Assembly (NCBI GenBank): GCA_922989275.2
Contig: OV277869.1
Span: 4,579,190-4,643,189 of the forward strand
Source of the DNA: Gari tellinella
Taxonomy: Eukaryota > Mollusca > Bivalvia > Cardiida > Psammobiidae
Reading direction: 5' to 3'
Length of the DNA stretch: 64,000 nt
In this document: positions 52,829 through 63,781 of the stretch, in pieces
Position numbering within the stretch: position 1 is the first letter of the stretch
Layout: the number at the start of each line of letters is the position of its first letter
Notes under the pieces: model-generated
What the model was told of the DNA's origin: nothing
Database searches by the model: none
What the model saw: only the letters and a program-made list of their open reading frames with translations
Translations under genes and position numbers: made by a program

Positions 52829-54163
52829 CATGGTTAAAGCGTACCGAGTCATAACGTTCCATTTTTGGTCGAAGCGTATCACATAAAGGATATATGGGGG
52901 AAATTTCAATATGTTATTAGTTGATAATTGATTGTTTTTCACACATTATATACCTGTAAATATCGTTATTAGTGTATTTTAAATACGCCTGGATAGTTTT
53001 CACCCAGGCACAACATTATCTTTGCAGATTTAGGAACAAATTTGCCATTATGGTTATCAGTTCTCAAAGTTTCAAAATATTAATATTAGTGTCAACAATT
53101 ATGTAATTGTGCACCCATGCACCACATTATCTTTGAATATTCAGTTCTCAAAGTTTCGAAATATTAATATTAGTGTCAACAATTGTGTGGATCCTGATCA
53201 TTCGCCGCCATACACGGCTTCTGACCAGGCTTGAAAATAAATGTTGCACCCATTTACGCGACTTCTGATCAGGATCCAAACTGTTTAAAAAGTAATCTAA
53301 ATAAATATATTTATATATATATATTCATAATGCAGTAAAGCAAATAGCGTCTGTTAAAAAACAAAGTGTCAATCATTGTGGATCCAAAGCAGACGCCGCT
53401 TTACACGGCTTCTGATCAGGATCTAAAATGCTTGAAAGTAAATATTTCATCCGTGAAAAGGTAGTGGTTACGCGGCTTTTAATCAGGATCCAAACTACTC
53501 GAAAATGAAAGTTGTCTGTTCTAAATCTAAAACTAATAAAATAAATGTCAAACATTGTGATCCTGATCAGACGCCGTTTTACACGGCTTCTGGTAAGAAC
53601 CCACAATGCTTGAAAAGAAATCTTGCATCCGTCGTCTGCTTCTATTTGTTACTAATAACCAGTTTGGGATTTACAATGATTATAGGCGAAAGATAAATTT
53701 ATTACAGGGAAATCTCTAAGGTATGTATATCTTACGTAAAATCACGGAGGACAAACACCGGTGTTGTGTTAGTCCTCCGTGGTAAAATATCGGGCAGTGT
53801 GCATATATGATCAGCATCCAAACTATTTATACCTGCTTAATAACATAGTTGTACAGTTAGATCGTGTTTTACAGTGTTTATAGGTGTGAAATACAAGTTT
53901 TACGGGCAATTTTTAAGGAAAGTAGATCAAATGTAAAATATCGGCGAGTATGCATATATTTATATGATCAGGATCGAATCTACTTAATAATATATGTATA
54001 CATGTGAATCGTGTTTTACACTGATTATAGGTGTGAAAACAGATAAATTGCCACCAATAATCACTTATAACGTATTGAAATTTCCCCATATAATTATATC
54101 CTATTTGTGGTACGCTTCGACCAAAAATGGTACACTAATGCAATGGTACACCTTAACCATGGT
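52828..54163. mobile_element. 1.3 kb element with about 100-bp inverted ends
   Basis: CCATGGTTAAAGCGTACC, CCATTTTTGGTCGAAGCG and GGGGAAATTTCAATATG at left recur inverted at 54066-54163. Inside is a cluster of half hairpin-1 units: GGATCCTGATCAGACGCC or TTACACGGCTTCTGATCAGG at 53190, 53260, 53390, 53480 and 53560. Confidence 0.65.
53742..53782. repeat. Short palindrome
   Basis: CACGGAGGACAAACACCGG against the inverted TAGTCCTCCGTG. Confidence 0.5.
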
Positions 54164-54822
54164 ACGCTTTGATCATAACCCATACGTGACCATACCTCCA
54201 ATATTTGAAATTAGCCGTACGGTCACGTACCCCCCTAGCGAGTCAGTTGAGAGTAGGCTAGGGGTACGTGAGTCATACAATACTATATAGCAACAGTTTA
54301 TTTTGTTTGCAGATATTGTTAATATCGATGTAACTGTTATTAATATCTCATTTCTACCTTCTATTATGGCTGTTTAACGCAGACAAGCAAAGAAACAATT
54401 TTTTTCTCCATTCAACATTTTTACGGCAGCGAAAACGATACCTATCAATAAAGAACGTTCACACATTTTTACAAGCATGTATAATGTTAGGCAGCCATAA
54501 TGTTATCCAATATAGGTCGTTTGCAGTTCAAAACAACACGATAAATCGGAGATCATATTAAAATTAGTGGTCGTATTTAAATTAAATTTTGCATACACTT
54601 ATGATACGCATATACCAACTCTGACAAGAAACTCAGACTTTTTGATAGACTGACTAAAATCTTTAAATTTCTTCTTTTTTTTATATAAATTGTGTGTCGC
54701 TGAAAATGGTCATTTACGTGGGGTGGTATTGGCTATTACCTTGATCACGTTTGTTTACACGGGAGAACATCACTAGGTAAAATTTCGTGATATTTGCTCT
54801 GTCTGAAAGTTGAATCCCGTGC

Positions 54823-55153
54823 TGTGACGAGTTCAGTAAAGAAATCGATGGCCATCGATTGCGAGTTGGCTACCGGTTTAGTACAGTAGAGAAAACATTT
54901 TCTTTCCATATAACCCCGGTTACGCTTAATCTATTATTTTCATTGCAAACAGTTAACCCGGCGTCTGATCAGGCTCCAACTGTTTGCAACTCAGATTAAA
55001 CTGGTAGTCAGATTTGTCAAAAAGTTATCATTTTCTATATTTCAATGCAATGCGTTTGCGTTTGAACGAAATAATTAAGTTTTCTCCACTGTATTTCAGA
55101 CCGGTTGTCAACTCGCAATCGATGACCATCGATTTCTTTACTGAACTCGTCAC
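54823..55153. repeat. Foldback split by a family A element
   Basis: Arms TGTGACGAGTTCAGTAAAG, AAATCGATGGCCATCGATTG, CGAGTTGGCTACCGGT at left and their inverse at 55097-55153. The centre is occupied by the family A copy. Confidence 0.78.
54882..55093 (+). mobile_element. Family A element at a foldback centre
   Basis: TACAGTAGAGAAAACATTTTC to TTTCTCCACTGTA. The left arm of its own hairpin is deleted (CAAACAGTTAACCCGGCG). Confidence 0.75.
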
Positions 55154-56956
55154 AGATATTGGATTTAGTAGTTGGGATAAATGAATTGTGAAGCCCGATT
55201 ACATTTTAAATGTGCTAAATTCATGAACACTTCGACAGGAAATAAAAAGAATTGCATTTTTTTTCAAACTGAAGCTCTAGCATTCCTACATAATCTGTAT
55301 CAGTGTTTGAGTTGTATTGTATTACGTTTATTTTATGTGACGTTTTTCGAGCTGCTCTGGAAACATTCCGTTGAATACGTGACATTTGTAAGTTGGTGTA
55401 GAGAACGTCTGTATCTTAAAACCTTCACGTATATCGTCTCGTATGAACACGTCCTCTGATATTTATCACATTTAAATTTTTTTGCTCTTAGTTTAATAAA
55501 ACGTCTGTATGAGTGGCAAATAGTTTGGATCCTAGTAATATAAGATCCCGATTGGCTCCAGCCTCCGATCAGGGTCCAACATGTTTGGAAATGACAGTAC
55601 GGTTGTTTTTATACTTTTAACGTATCCATGTGAGGGCCTCGTTCAGTCAGTTGTAAACTACTATGGTATGCGACAGCTTAACGGTGAGGCGTTACAGAGT
55701 CGTGGAAAATAGGCTGTTGAATAACTTGAAATCACCCTTCGGAAAACTGTCCTTTAGAAGTGTAAACGTTACATAGAAGTTATGAATAAAACTTTTTTAT
55801 TACGGCGTGAAATTTTTGTTTGTCAGAGTTGGTATAGGTATATCATAAATATATGCAAACTTCCATTTTGTCTGCGTTGTCTTGTTATAAATATATTTGA
55901 AAATTATCGTGGGTTTTTGAACTGCAAACGACCTATACCAGTTTTGTTTAGAATAATTGCACTGTTTAATAAAAATTAATTGGGATCCATTGTAAACGTG
56001 TTTTTCGAGTTGATTTTTGTAACAGCTAGGTCATTAACCAGTAAACTTACATGTATCGATACTTGGTGGGAGCCGAAGCTTCGCTAGTTTCTATATTCTT
56101 ACCACTTCATATTCAGCGCTAAGTTAGGAAGCTCAGTAATTTTGAACAAACTTATTAGATTCTATATATTAGTTACCTATGAATAAACTTTATAAGAAAA
56201 ATGCCACTTGACATTGGTCACGCATTTGAACGGGTTTCAGATATCGGGCGTATCTGACGATAACACCATACCCTATATGAGGAATACATCTATTCTCATT
56301 GCTGCTGTGAAAACAAGTTGGATGGAGAATAGTTGTCTAAGTTTCTTTGTTTTTCTCCATCAAATAATCATAAGATAAGGTAGAAATGAGAGATTATTAA
56401 TATTAGAATTAATAAAACGTATCTGCAGGCAAAGTAGTGTGTTGCTACATAGTGTAAATGACTCACGTACCCTAGTCTACCCTCACAGGACTCGCTAGCG
56501 GTACGTGACCGTACCGCTAATATCAAATATTAGAGGTACAGTCACGTACCCCTAGTCACTACCTTGAGTAAAATACCTTGTATCATCAACTCTGGTAGTT
56601 TCGGACAGCCCGGTAGTTTGGGACACTTTACAAAGGAAACAAAATGGAACACATCCACTGGCTTCAGCGTGCCAGAATTCTGTCAAAACTTTGGAAAGAA
56701 AGGCATTTGACTTTTAAAAAAGAAAAAACTAAGATTATTGACTGTTTTATAACATTTGACTGATTGATCATCGATTATCGTAATTATGGTATTCATATTG
56801 CAATACATTATTACCTTTACATACCTAAGTCACATTTGTCCGGAGAAAATTACTTCCACAATTGTTTTTTTCTCTGACCTTCGTTGTAAATAATTAATAT
56901 CTCGTAGTATTCTTAATGTGAACTGAAGTTTCAAACAGTTACGTCACAAGCCTTCC

Positions 56957-57188
56957 TTAACCCTTTCAACCCTACAACCCTCTGTAGAGATTACTGTTTA
57001 CATATGCAAACAGTGTAGACCCTGATCAGAGGGCTCCTATAGGAGCCCTCTGATCAGGGTATGCACTGTTTGATATTTTTGTTGTCATACCAAACATGCA
57101 ACAGTACACTGGTTCAAATTACCTGTACTAGAATAGTCCAAAAGGATTATGAATACCCACAAGAGAAATTAAGGGTTGAATCGGTTAA
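56957..57188 (+). mobile_element. Family F element (TTAA type)
   Basis: TTAACCCTTTCAACCCTAC to AGGGTTGAATCGGTTAA. Near-perfect core CAAACAGTGTAGACCCTG, GAGGGCTCCTATAGGAGCC. Confidence 0.78.
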
Positions 57189-57689
57189 TGTATGACGTCA
57201 AATATCTGATCGTCCGAATGTACCAGAAGGCTTCAGTGATACAAAATGATCAGGGTGCATGTTTGTTTACCATGTATGCATTTTTATATTCATTTGTTAG
57301 ATTCTCTGACTATTTTAAAGACTTTTTTTATTGTGTTTGAGTTTTGGAATAAAAAATGTTACATTCATACAAGGTGTAAGTGCGCATGCGCATATAAACA
57401 GTTTAGGTGTCCGAATCTACCCCACGCCAGGCTACATGTAAGAATAAATGGAGACACTGTTTGGCAGACATTACAGGGTGGACACGCTTGAATATGCGGG
57501 TTTGTCCCGGTTTATCCCGAAATACCATTTACTCATTTCATTGGGGCCAAGTGCATGCGCATCAATTAGGTACACCGTCGGGAGTTGTCGATAAACCCGA
57601 TCCAAACAATACGGTCTTCTAGGAAAAAGGCTTTAGCCTGTAACTCCCGCTCCATGCATGGTCTTCTTTTTGGGATTTTGTTCACTTGT

Positions 57690-58140
57690 GCATGCTTCGG
57701 ACGGAATACGGTCTACCGGTGTGCTGCCAATGTCTGTCAAGTTTTCCCCTGAAGCCATTAACATCTTTGGCATTCACGACCCAGTCTGGTAATCCGTTCC
57801 ACTTATTCACTACGCATAGCCCAAAGAGTGTTTGCAGATGTTCAGTCTACCTCGTTTCTTTGCCAGCTTGAAGTTCTGTCGATTTGGATGCGGCATAGCG
57901 GTCTCTCCTGATCAACTCTGTCTCTGCCATTGATGGTCTTAAAAGTTGCAATCAGATCGTCTCTGTCTCACCATTAGTACATGGATGGCAGCCTCATAGC
58001 TCTTAGTCTGTCTTCATATGAGAGATCACGTAGTGTCAAACACAGCTTGATTGCTCTGCGTTGTACCTTTTCAACCTCGTCAATGTCTCCAGCATATTGT
58101 GAATCCTTGGTGCGTTCTCCTATTCCAAGATTAGCCTAAC
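57690..58140 (-). pseudogene. LINE reverse transcriptase C-terminus, decayed
   Basis: Minus-strand frames read GDIDEVEKVQRRAIKLC, LRDLSYEDRLRAMRLPS and, after frameshifts, VVNKWNGLPDWVVNAKDVNG then FRGKLDRHWQ. These match the conserved end of jockey/CR1-like LINE reverse transcriptases (consensus LEKVQRRATK, LSYEERL..L.LPSL, VV..WN.LP..VV.A.S...FK..LD.HW). Several frameshifts and a stop show a 5'-truncated dead copy. Confidence 0.75.
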
Positions 58141-58757
58141 CATGGTAGTGTTGAGCTTCATGATGACAACTTTGTCTCTAGTATCCATTCTGCCTCACAT
58201 CCTCACGGGTAATTCTGGGCAGTGCGAGTATGTGACTGTTAGTAGAGTTAAGAACAGTTCAAAGATGAGGCTTAGCGGACGAAACAAAGTTAACAATGCT
58301 AAACACTTAACAGGAAAAAAAGAGTAAAAACAGGATTAAAAGCACATTGCTGGACTTAAGTTCAGAATAATTCATGGGGCTCACTAAGGACTTAAAGTTT
58401 TCAAGTTCTCATTCAGCCCGACATCTGCAGGAAGGTCATTCCCACTGTACTACTGTAAGAGGAAAAAAAAAGTAGTTATAATAGATCTAGTCTGTTCCAG
58501 TATGAACCTGTCTGAAACTCACAGAATGACAGAGTCAAATTCAGTGATACTTCTACATTTAGTTACTGATTTACATCAATTTTTGCATATGCATTTTTAA
58601 TGAAGTGTTGATGGGCGTTTTTTATTTTTCATGTGAGCTGTCCCATGAAGGACAAAGTTATTGGTCTTGATTTGGACTTTTCTGACTGAATAAAGCTTGT
58701 GGCGAGTACTACTTCTACATTTCTTTAAATGCAAATAAAGTGTTTCCATCTGGAACC

Positions 58758-58979
58758 AAATCTCTTTAAGGTAAAGCACCCCTGATGAAATCAGGCTAAT
58801 GACGGTCAATATGGGTAATCTATGAAGTGTCATCAACCATGACGTCAACCAACGGTTCACACTGAACCATGCTCAAACATGGTTCAGTATGGCCGTCAGT
58901 TACGAGAATGGCAGATTGATCTGTAGAGTTTCGACATTGGCCTGATCCTATTAGGGGTGCTCTACCTTAAAGAGATTTT
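58758..58979. mobile_element. TIR element
   Basis: TIRs AAATCTCTTTAAGGTAAAGC, ACCCCT and inverse AGGGGTGCTCTACCTTAAAG. Inner palindrome GAACCATGCTCAAACATGGTTC. Only copy here. Confidence 0.72.
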
Positions 58980-60162
58980 GATCAATTTGGATATCTCATT
59001 AGCAGTGTTCAATCTTAAATTTAGAGGAGTATCAAACAGTTTGTAAACGAAGCCTCGCGGAAACACTGGGTCAAATCATTGACAAAGTAGGTTAACACTC
59101 TAGATGTCACATTTTCTTCCTGATCTTCATGAAAATTGATCAGAATGTTCATCTTAATCAAATAATGTTTTTCCAGCCCTAAACTTGAATTAAGATGCCA
59201 GCTAGGAATAGCAAGAGATTGGGTATGTTGATTAATGTCTGCTATTTTAAGCTCACCTGTCATGATGTGCTTTCGTCATTTATCTTCGTCCGTTGTATTT
59301 TTTCTGTTCAATATCTTTACAAAATTTCTAACAAAGAATTTATATTATCTTATGTAAATTAATTGTCGTAATCGCTTCATTAACCCTTTCACTGCCAGGC
59401 ACATTTACATTACTGTGCAGGTTGTTTGTTGGGAATATTTCCTGGAATTCAAATTAGATAGAACAGAAGTGTATATGTGCTTTGCTGGTCACAGAAAGTA
59501 TACCTGTATTTTGTACAATACTATTATTTGTTATTATTCCTCCAGAGTATAGCCCTGGGGTTAAATTTGCCCTGTACTGGGGGTTACAAGTTTAACGTAA
59601 GCTTTAACAGTGTGTTTAAATTGTTGACTATGATAAAGTGAGGGATATAGAACCATCATGGTCCTCTTGTATAAATTAAAATGTTGTAAATGATTATCTT
59701 GAAAAGCGTTGGTACAATTTGGAGTTATTACCATTTGTTATTTTACACTCTTTCTGTTTAGAGCTTAACCTAAGATTTAAAAATATTCTTGTGTGAATCA
59801 CAAAAATGTATAAAGTTGCCTAAATAGCCATTGTAAATTAATTGAAAATATTACTTTTCTGTTATAAATATCGCTTAACATTGTCAAAAGGACAACAATT
59901 CGTAGCAAAGACTGAATTTGTGCATGCATTTGCTTATAACAGTGATCATTGTCTTTATGTGTAACTTTCCCCTCATTGTAGGGTTGCGATTTTTTAGAAA
60001 AGTCCCTTGCCAAGTTTTAAACACACTTTCCTTAGAATGTATGCCAGTACCTCAGAATGTATGCCTGCAACTGATGTACTGTGTGTGTTATCTACCTCTC
60101 TTTGTAGGGTTGGGATTTTCACACTTGCACAAAGTTTATAATATTTTATTGTCATTTGTTAT

Positions 60163-60313
60163 ATGGATAACCAGAACCACCCATTAGCAAGTGAATCGTC
60201 AGCAGCCATTAGCAAGGGAGCAGACCACTGTCCAGTTGTGTCGGAACCTTCAAAACCATGTTTGACTGAAGATCCAAATGATTATCCTGAATCTTCAAAA
60301 ACAGTAACAAAAG
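60163..60313 (+). CDS. Repeat exon copy 1, acceptor lost, ATG created
   Basis: Codes for DNQNHPLASESSAAISKGAD and on to YPESSKTVTK with donor AAAG|GTAGGT. The other copies start after TTATAG|TGG; here one G is missing (TTATATGG), which destroys the acceptor and creates ATG in frame with the repeat. It could be a 5' coding exon or a dead copy. The protein family is not recognised: acidic and Ser/Thr/Pro-rich with two cysteines per 50 residues, possibly extracellular or a disordered linker. Confidence 0.5.
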
Positions 60314-60581
60314 GTAGGTTTCTTTATAATATATGTTGTAGGATACAACATTTGTGACTGTATAAGACTTTGAGCATTGCTTACTTAGTAAAAACATTAA
60401 ATATTTCATAACCAAGTGAGAAAAGTTATGTATCAAGTTTTGAATACACTTTCTTTAGCATGTGCTAACACCTCAGATTGTATGCCTGAAACTGATGTAC
60501 TTTGTGTGTTATCTACCTCTCTTTGTAGGGTTGGGATTTTCACACTTGCACACAGTTTATATTTATTGTCGTTTGTTATAG

Positions 60582-60731
60582 TGGATAACCAGAACCACCT
60601 TTTAGCAAGTGAATCGTCAGCAACCATTAGCAAGGGAGCAGACCACTGTCCAGTTGTGTCGGAACCTTCAAAACCATTTTTAACTGAAGATCCAAATGAT
60701 TACCCTAAATCTTCAAAAACAGTAACAGAAG
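60582..60731 (+). CDS. Repeat exon copy 2
   Basis: Intact 150-nt phase 1-1 exon, acceptor TTGTTATAG, donor GAAG|GTAGGT. Reads VDNQNHLLASESSATISKGA, then DHCPVVSEPSKPFLTEDPND; the second cysteine of the repeat is replaced by F (KPFL for KPCL). Symmetric phase allows inclusion of any number of copies. Confidence 0.65.
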
Positions 60732-61004
60732 GTAGGTTTCTTTATAATATATGTTGTAGGATACAACATTTGTGGTTGTATAAAACGTTGAGCAGTGCTT
60801 ACTGAGTAAAAACATTAAATATTGCATAACCAAGCGAGAAAAGTTATGTAACAAGTTTTAAACACACTTTCCTTAGACTGTATGCCAATACCTCAGAATG
60901 TATGCATGCAACTGCTGTACTGTGTGTGGTATCTACCTCTCTTTGTAGGGTTGGGATTTTCACACTTGCACAAAGTTTATGATATTTATTGTCATTTGTT
61001 ATAG

Positions 61005-61154
61005 TGGATAACCAGAACCACCCATTAGCAAGTGAATCGTCAGCAACCATTAGCAAGGGAGCAGACCACTGACCTGTTGTGATGGAACCTTCAAAACCAT
61101 GTTTGACTGAAGATCCAAATGATTACCCTGAATCTTCGCCAACAGTAACAGAAG
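61005..61154 (+). pseudogene. Repeat exon copy 3, premature stop
   Basis: The first cysteine codon has become TGA (DHC to DH-stop), and the donor is weakened to GTAGTT. The rest matches the other copies (PCLTEDPNDYPESS). Inclusion of this exon would truncate the protein. Confidence 0.6.
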
Positions 61155-61421
61155 GTAGTTTTCTTAATAATAATATATGTTGTATGATACAACGTTTGTG
61201 GTTGTATAAAACTTTGAGCATTGCTGAGTAAAAACATTAAATATTTCATAACCAAGCGAGAAAAGTTATGTATCAAGTTTTGAATACACTTTCCTTAGAA
61301 TGTGCCAATACCTCAGCGTGTGTGCCTGCAACTGATGTACTTTGTGTGTTATCTACCTCTCTTTGTAGGGTTGGGATTTTCACACTTGCACAAAGTTTAT
61401 ATTTATTTTCGTTTCTTATAG

Positions 61422-61571
61422 TGGATAACCAGAACCATCCATTAGCAAGTGAATCGTCAGCAACCATTAGCAAGGGAGCGGACCACTGTCCATTTGTGTC
61501 GGAACCTTCAAAGCCATGTTTGACTGAGGATCCAAATGATTACCCTGAATCTTCAGCAACAGTAACAAAAG
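61422..61571 (+). CDS. Repeat exon copy 4
   Basis: Intact, acceptor TTTCTTATAG, donor AAAG|GTAGGT. Reads DHCPFVSEPSKPCLTEDPND; both cysteines kept. Best-preserved copy with copies 2 and 7. Confidence 0.65.
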
Positions 61572-61822
61572 GTAGGTTTCTTTATAATGTATGTTGTAGG
61601 ATACAACATTTGTGGTTGTATAAAACTTTGAGCATTGCTTACTGAGTAAAAACATTAAATATTTCATAACCAATCGAGAAAAGTTATGTATCAAGTTTTA
61701 AATACACTTTCCTTAGAATGTATGCCGGTACCTCAGAATGTATGCCTACAACTGATGTACTTTGTGTGTTATCTACCTCTCTTTGTAGGGTTGGGCTTTT
61801 CGCACTTGCACAAAGTTTATAA

Positions 61823-62016
61823 CAGAGCACCAGATAAGGGTAGTTTTTAAAAAACTAAAACTCTTTATTTCTGAATTAAACCCTATGGTGTCACTACTCG
61901 TTAGAATCGTCTCTTCGACACGATTCTAATGAATAGTAACACCATAGGATTTGGTGCTGAAATGAGTGAGAAAATGTTTGATTTGTTGAAATAACTCCCT
62001 CTTATCTGGAGCCCTG
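61823..62016 (+). mobile_element. Family G element in repeat unit 5
   Basis: CAGAGCACCAGATAAGGG to CTTATCTGGAGCCCTG with palindrome CTCGTTAGAATCGTCTCTTC. Inserted at TTTATAA in the intron before copy 5. Confidence 0.82.
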
Positions 62017-62044
62017 TTTTAATATTTATTGTCATTTGTTATAG

Positions 62045-62194
62045 TGGATAACCAGAACCACCCATTAGCAAGTGAATCGTCAGCAAGCATTAGCAAGGGA
62101 GCAGACCACTGTCCATTTGTGTCGGAACCTTCAAAACCATGTTTGACTGAAGATCCAAATGATTACCATGAATCTTCACCAACAGTAACATAAG
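62045..62194 (+). CDS. Repeat exon copy 5, ends in TAA
   Basis: Open through 49 codons, then the last lysine codon AAA is TAA directly before the donor (ACATAAG|GTAGGT). Either a nonsense mutation or a usable terminal exon if the donor is skipped. It also has Y-H for Y-P (DYHESS). Confidence 0.5.
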
Positions 62195-62448
62195 GTAGGT
62201 TTCTTGATAATAATATATGTTGTAGGACACCACGTTTGTGGCTGTATAAAACTGTGAGCATTGCTTACTGAGTGAAAACATTAAATATTTCATAACCAAG
62301 CGAGAAAAGTTATTTATCAAGTTTTAAACACACTTTCCTTAGAATGTATGCCGGTACCTCAGAATGTATGCCTGCAACTGATGTACTTTGTGTGTTATCT
62401 ACCTCTCTTTGTAGGGTTGGGATTTTCGCACTTGCACAAAGTTTATAA

Positions 62449-62642
62449 CAGAGCACCAGATAAGGGTCGTTTTTCAAAAACTAAAAATCTTTATTTCTGA
62501 ATTAAACCCTATGGTTTCACTACTCATTAGAATTGTCTCTTCGAGACGATTCTAATGAGTAATAACACCATAGGATTTGGTGCTGAAATGAGTGAGAAAA
62601 TGTTTGATTTGTTGAAATAACTCCCTCTTATCTGGAGCCCTG
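62449..62642 (+). mobile_element. Family G element in repeat unit 6, same site
   Basis: Identical position relative to the exon as 61823-62016, with duplication TTATAA on both sides. The two copies differ by only a few bases, so the insertion was copied with the unit. Confidence 0.82.
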
Positions 62643-62670
62643 TTATAATATGTATTGTCATTTGTTATAG

Positions 62671-62827
62671 TGGATAACCAGAACCACCCATTAGCAAGTG
62701 AATCGTCAGCAACCATTAGCAATGGAGCAGACCACAGTTTACTGTCCATTTGTGTCGGAACCTTCAAAACCATGTTTGACTGAAGATCCAAATGATTACC
62801 CTGAATCTTCAAAAACAGTAACAAAAG
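62671..62827 (+). pseudogene. Repeat exon copy 6, frameshifted
   Basis: Seven extra bases (AGTTTAC) after GACCAC shift the frame before the first cysteine. Splice sites are intact, so inclusion would disrupt the protein. Confidence 0.6.
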
Positions 62828-63030
62828 GTAGGTTTCTTTATAATATATGTTGTAGGACACCACGTTTGTGGCTGTCTAAAACTGTGAGCATTGCTTACTG
62901 AGTAAAAACATTAAATATTTCATAACCAAGCGAGAAAAGTTATGTATCAAGTTTTAAACACACTTTCCTTAGAATGTATGCCGGTACCTCAGATTGTATG
63001 CCTGCAACTGATGGACTTTGTGTGTTATAT

Positions 63031-63563
63031 AGAGGATAACTGTTTTTTTCAGTGTAAGATCGAAATTTAATCCATTGAGTGAACATCAGACGTTATATTT
63101 TCACGAGTGGCGAAGCCACGAGTGAAAATATAACAGTCTGATGTTCACGAAATGGATTAAATTCGATCTTACACTGAAAAAACACAGTTATTCTATTTAT
63201 TTATGCTTTTAAGCCACTTTTTAAACGAAATTGTTTAAAAATTGAAAGCGAACGTACATTATTTATCCCGTGTTGAGCCCCACGTTTTATGTCGAACACA
63301 TGCGCGTGACAGTTGGCGATATAATGACGTCATCCGAATGACTTCGTTGCTCCCGAGTTTGGATTCGTGCTCTTCCGGTGAGTAGTTCGCGACAAATAGG
63401 ACTGCCGGAATTTAACGATAAGACACGATTGACTACGATTCTTGGGGAGCCCTACGGGGAAAATTCATAATAAAAGCGATTGGTGATAATCCACTGCAGT
63501 GGATTACCAAGTGATCATCCACTGCTATATCGTGGTAATCCACCGAAAAGCATAAATAAATAC
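63031..63563. mobile_element. Composite insertion in the last repeat unit
   Basis: A long foldback (63036-63195: GATAACTG, TTTCAGTGTAAGATCG, ATTTTCACGAGTGGCGAAG) is joined to a second element bounded by ATTTATTTATGCTTTT and AAAAGCATAAATAAAT. It interrupts the unit just before ACCTCTCTTTGTAG. Confidence 0.7.
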
Positions 63564-63631
63564 CTCTCTTTGTAGGAGTGGGAATTTCACACTTGCACCA
63601 AGTTTATAATATTTATTGTCATTTTTTATAG

Positions 63632-63781
63632 TGGATAACCAGAACCACCCATTAGCAAGTGAATCGTCAGCAACCATTAGCAAGGGAGCAGACCACTGTC
63701 CATTTTTGTCGGAACCTTCAAAACCATGTTTGACTGAAGATCCAAATGATTATTCTGAATCTTCAGCAACAGTAACAAAAG
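63632..63781 (+). CDS. Repeat exon copy 7
   Basis: Intact phase 1-1 exon, acceptor TTTTTATAG, donor AAAG|GTAGGT. Reads DHCPFLSEPSKPCLTEDPND and YSESSATVTK. The gene continues past the window end; the flanking repeat intron is left after 63800, where sequence becomes unique. Confidence 0.62.

Larger units (their letters stand above)
54518..55938 (+). mobile_element. 1.4 kb relative of the 3093-11470 element
   Basis: Left end ATAGGTCGTTTGCAGTTC, then TAAATTGTGTGTCGCTGAAA; right end GAACTGCAAACGACCTATAC preceded by TCACCCTTCGGAAAACTG. These are the two ends of the 8.4 kb element in reverse order. A foldback and a family A element are nested inside. 55154-55665 contains a diverged hairpin-1 trace at 55510-55590 and otherwise nothing recognisable. 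Confidence 0.6.
54164..56560. mobile_element. 2.4 kb inverted-repeat element hosting another element
   Basis: Left arm 54180-54440 (GTACGGTCACGTACCC, CTAGCGAGTC, GGGGTACGTGAGTCAT, TCTCATTTCTACCTT) matches the inverse of 56290-56560. The related stretch GTGACTCAGACTAGGGGTAC at 52454 suggests a still wider parent element. The interior is occupied by 54518-55938. Confidence 0.6.

Noticed and set aside
59918..60187. Open frame over the repeat-array intron (LPLFVGLGFSHLHKVYN)
   Set aside because: It runs across acceptor-like intron sequence, is not kept open in the other units and conflicts with the well-supported exon.
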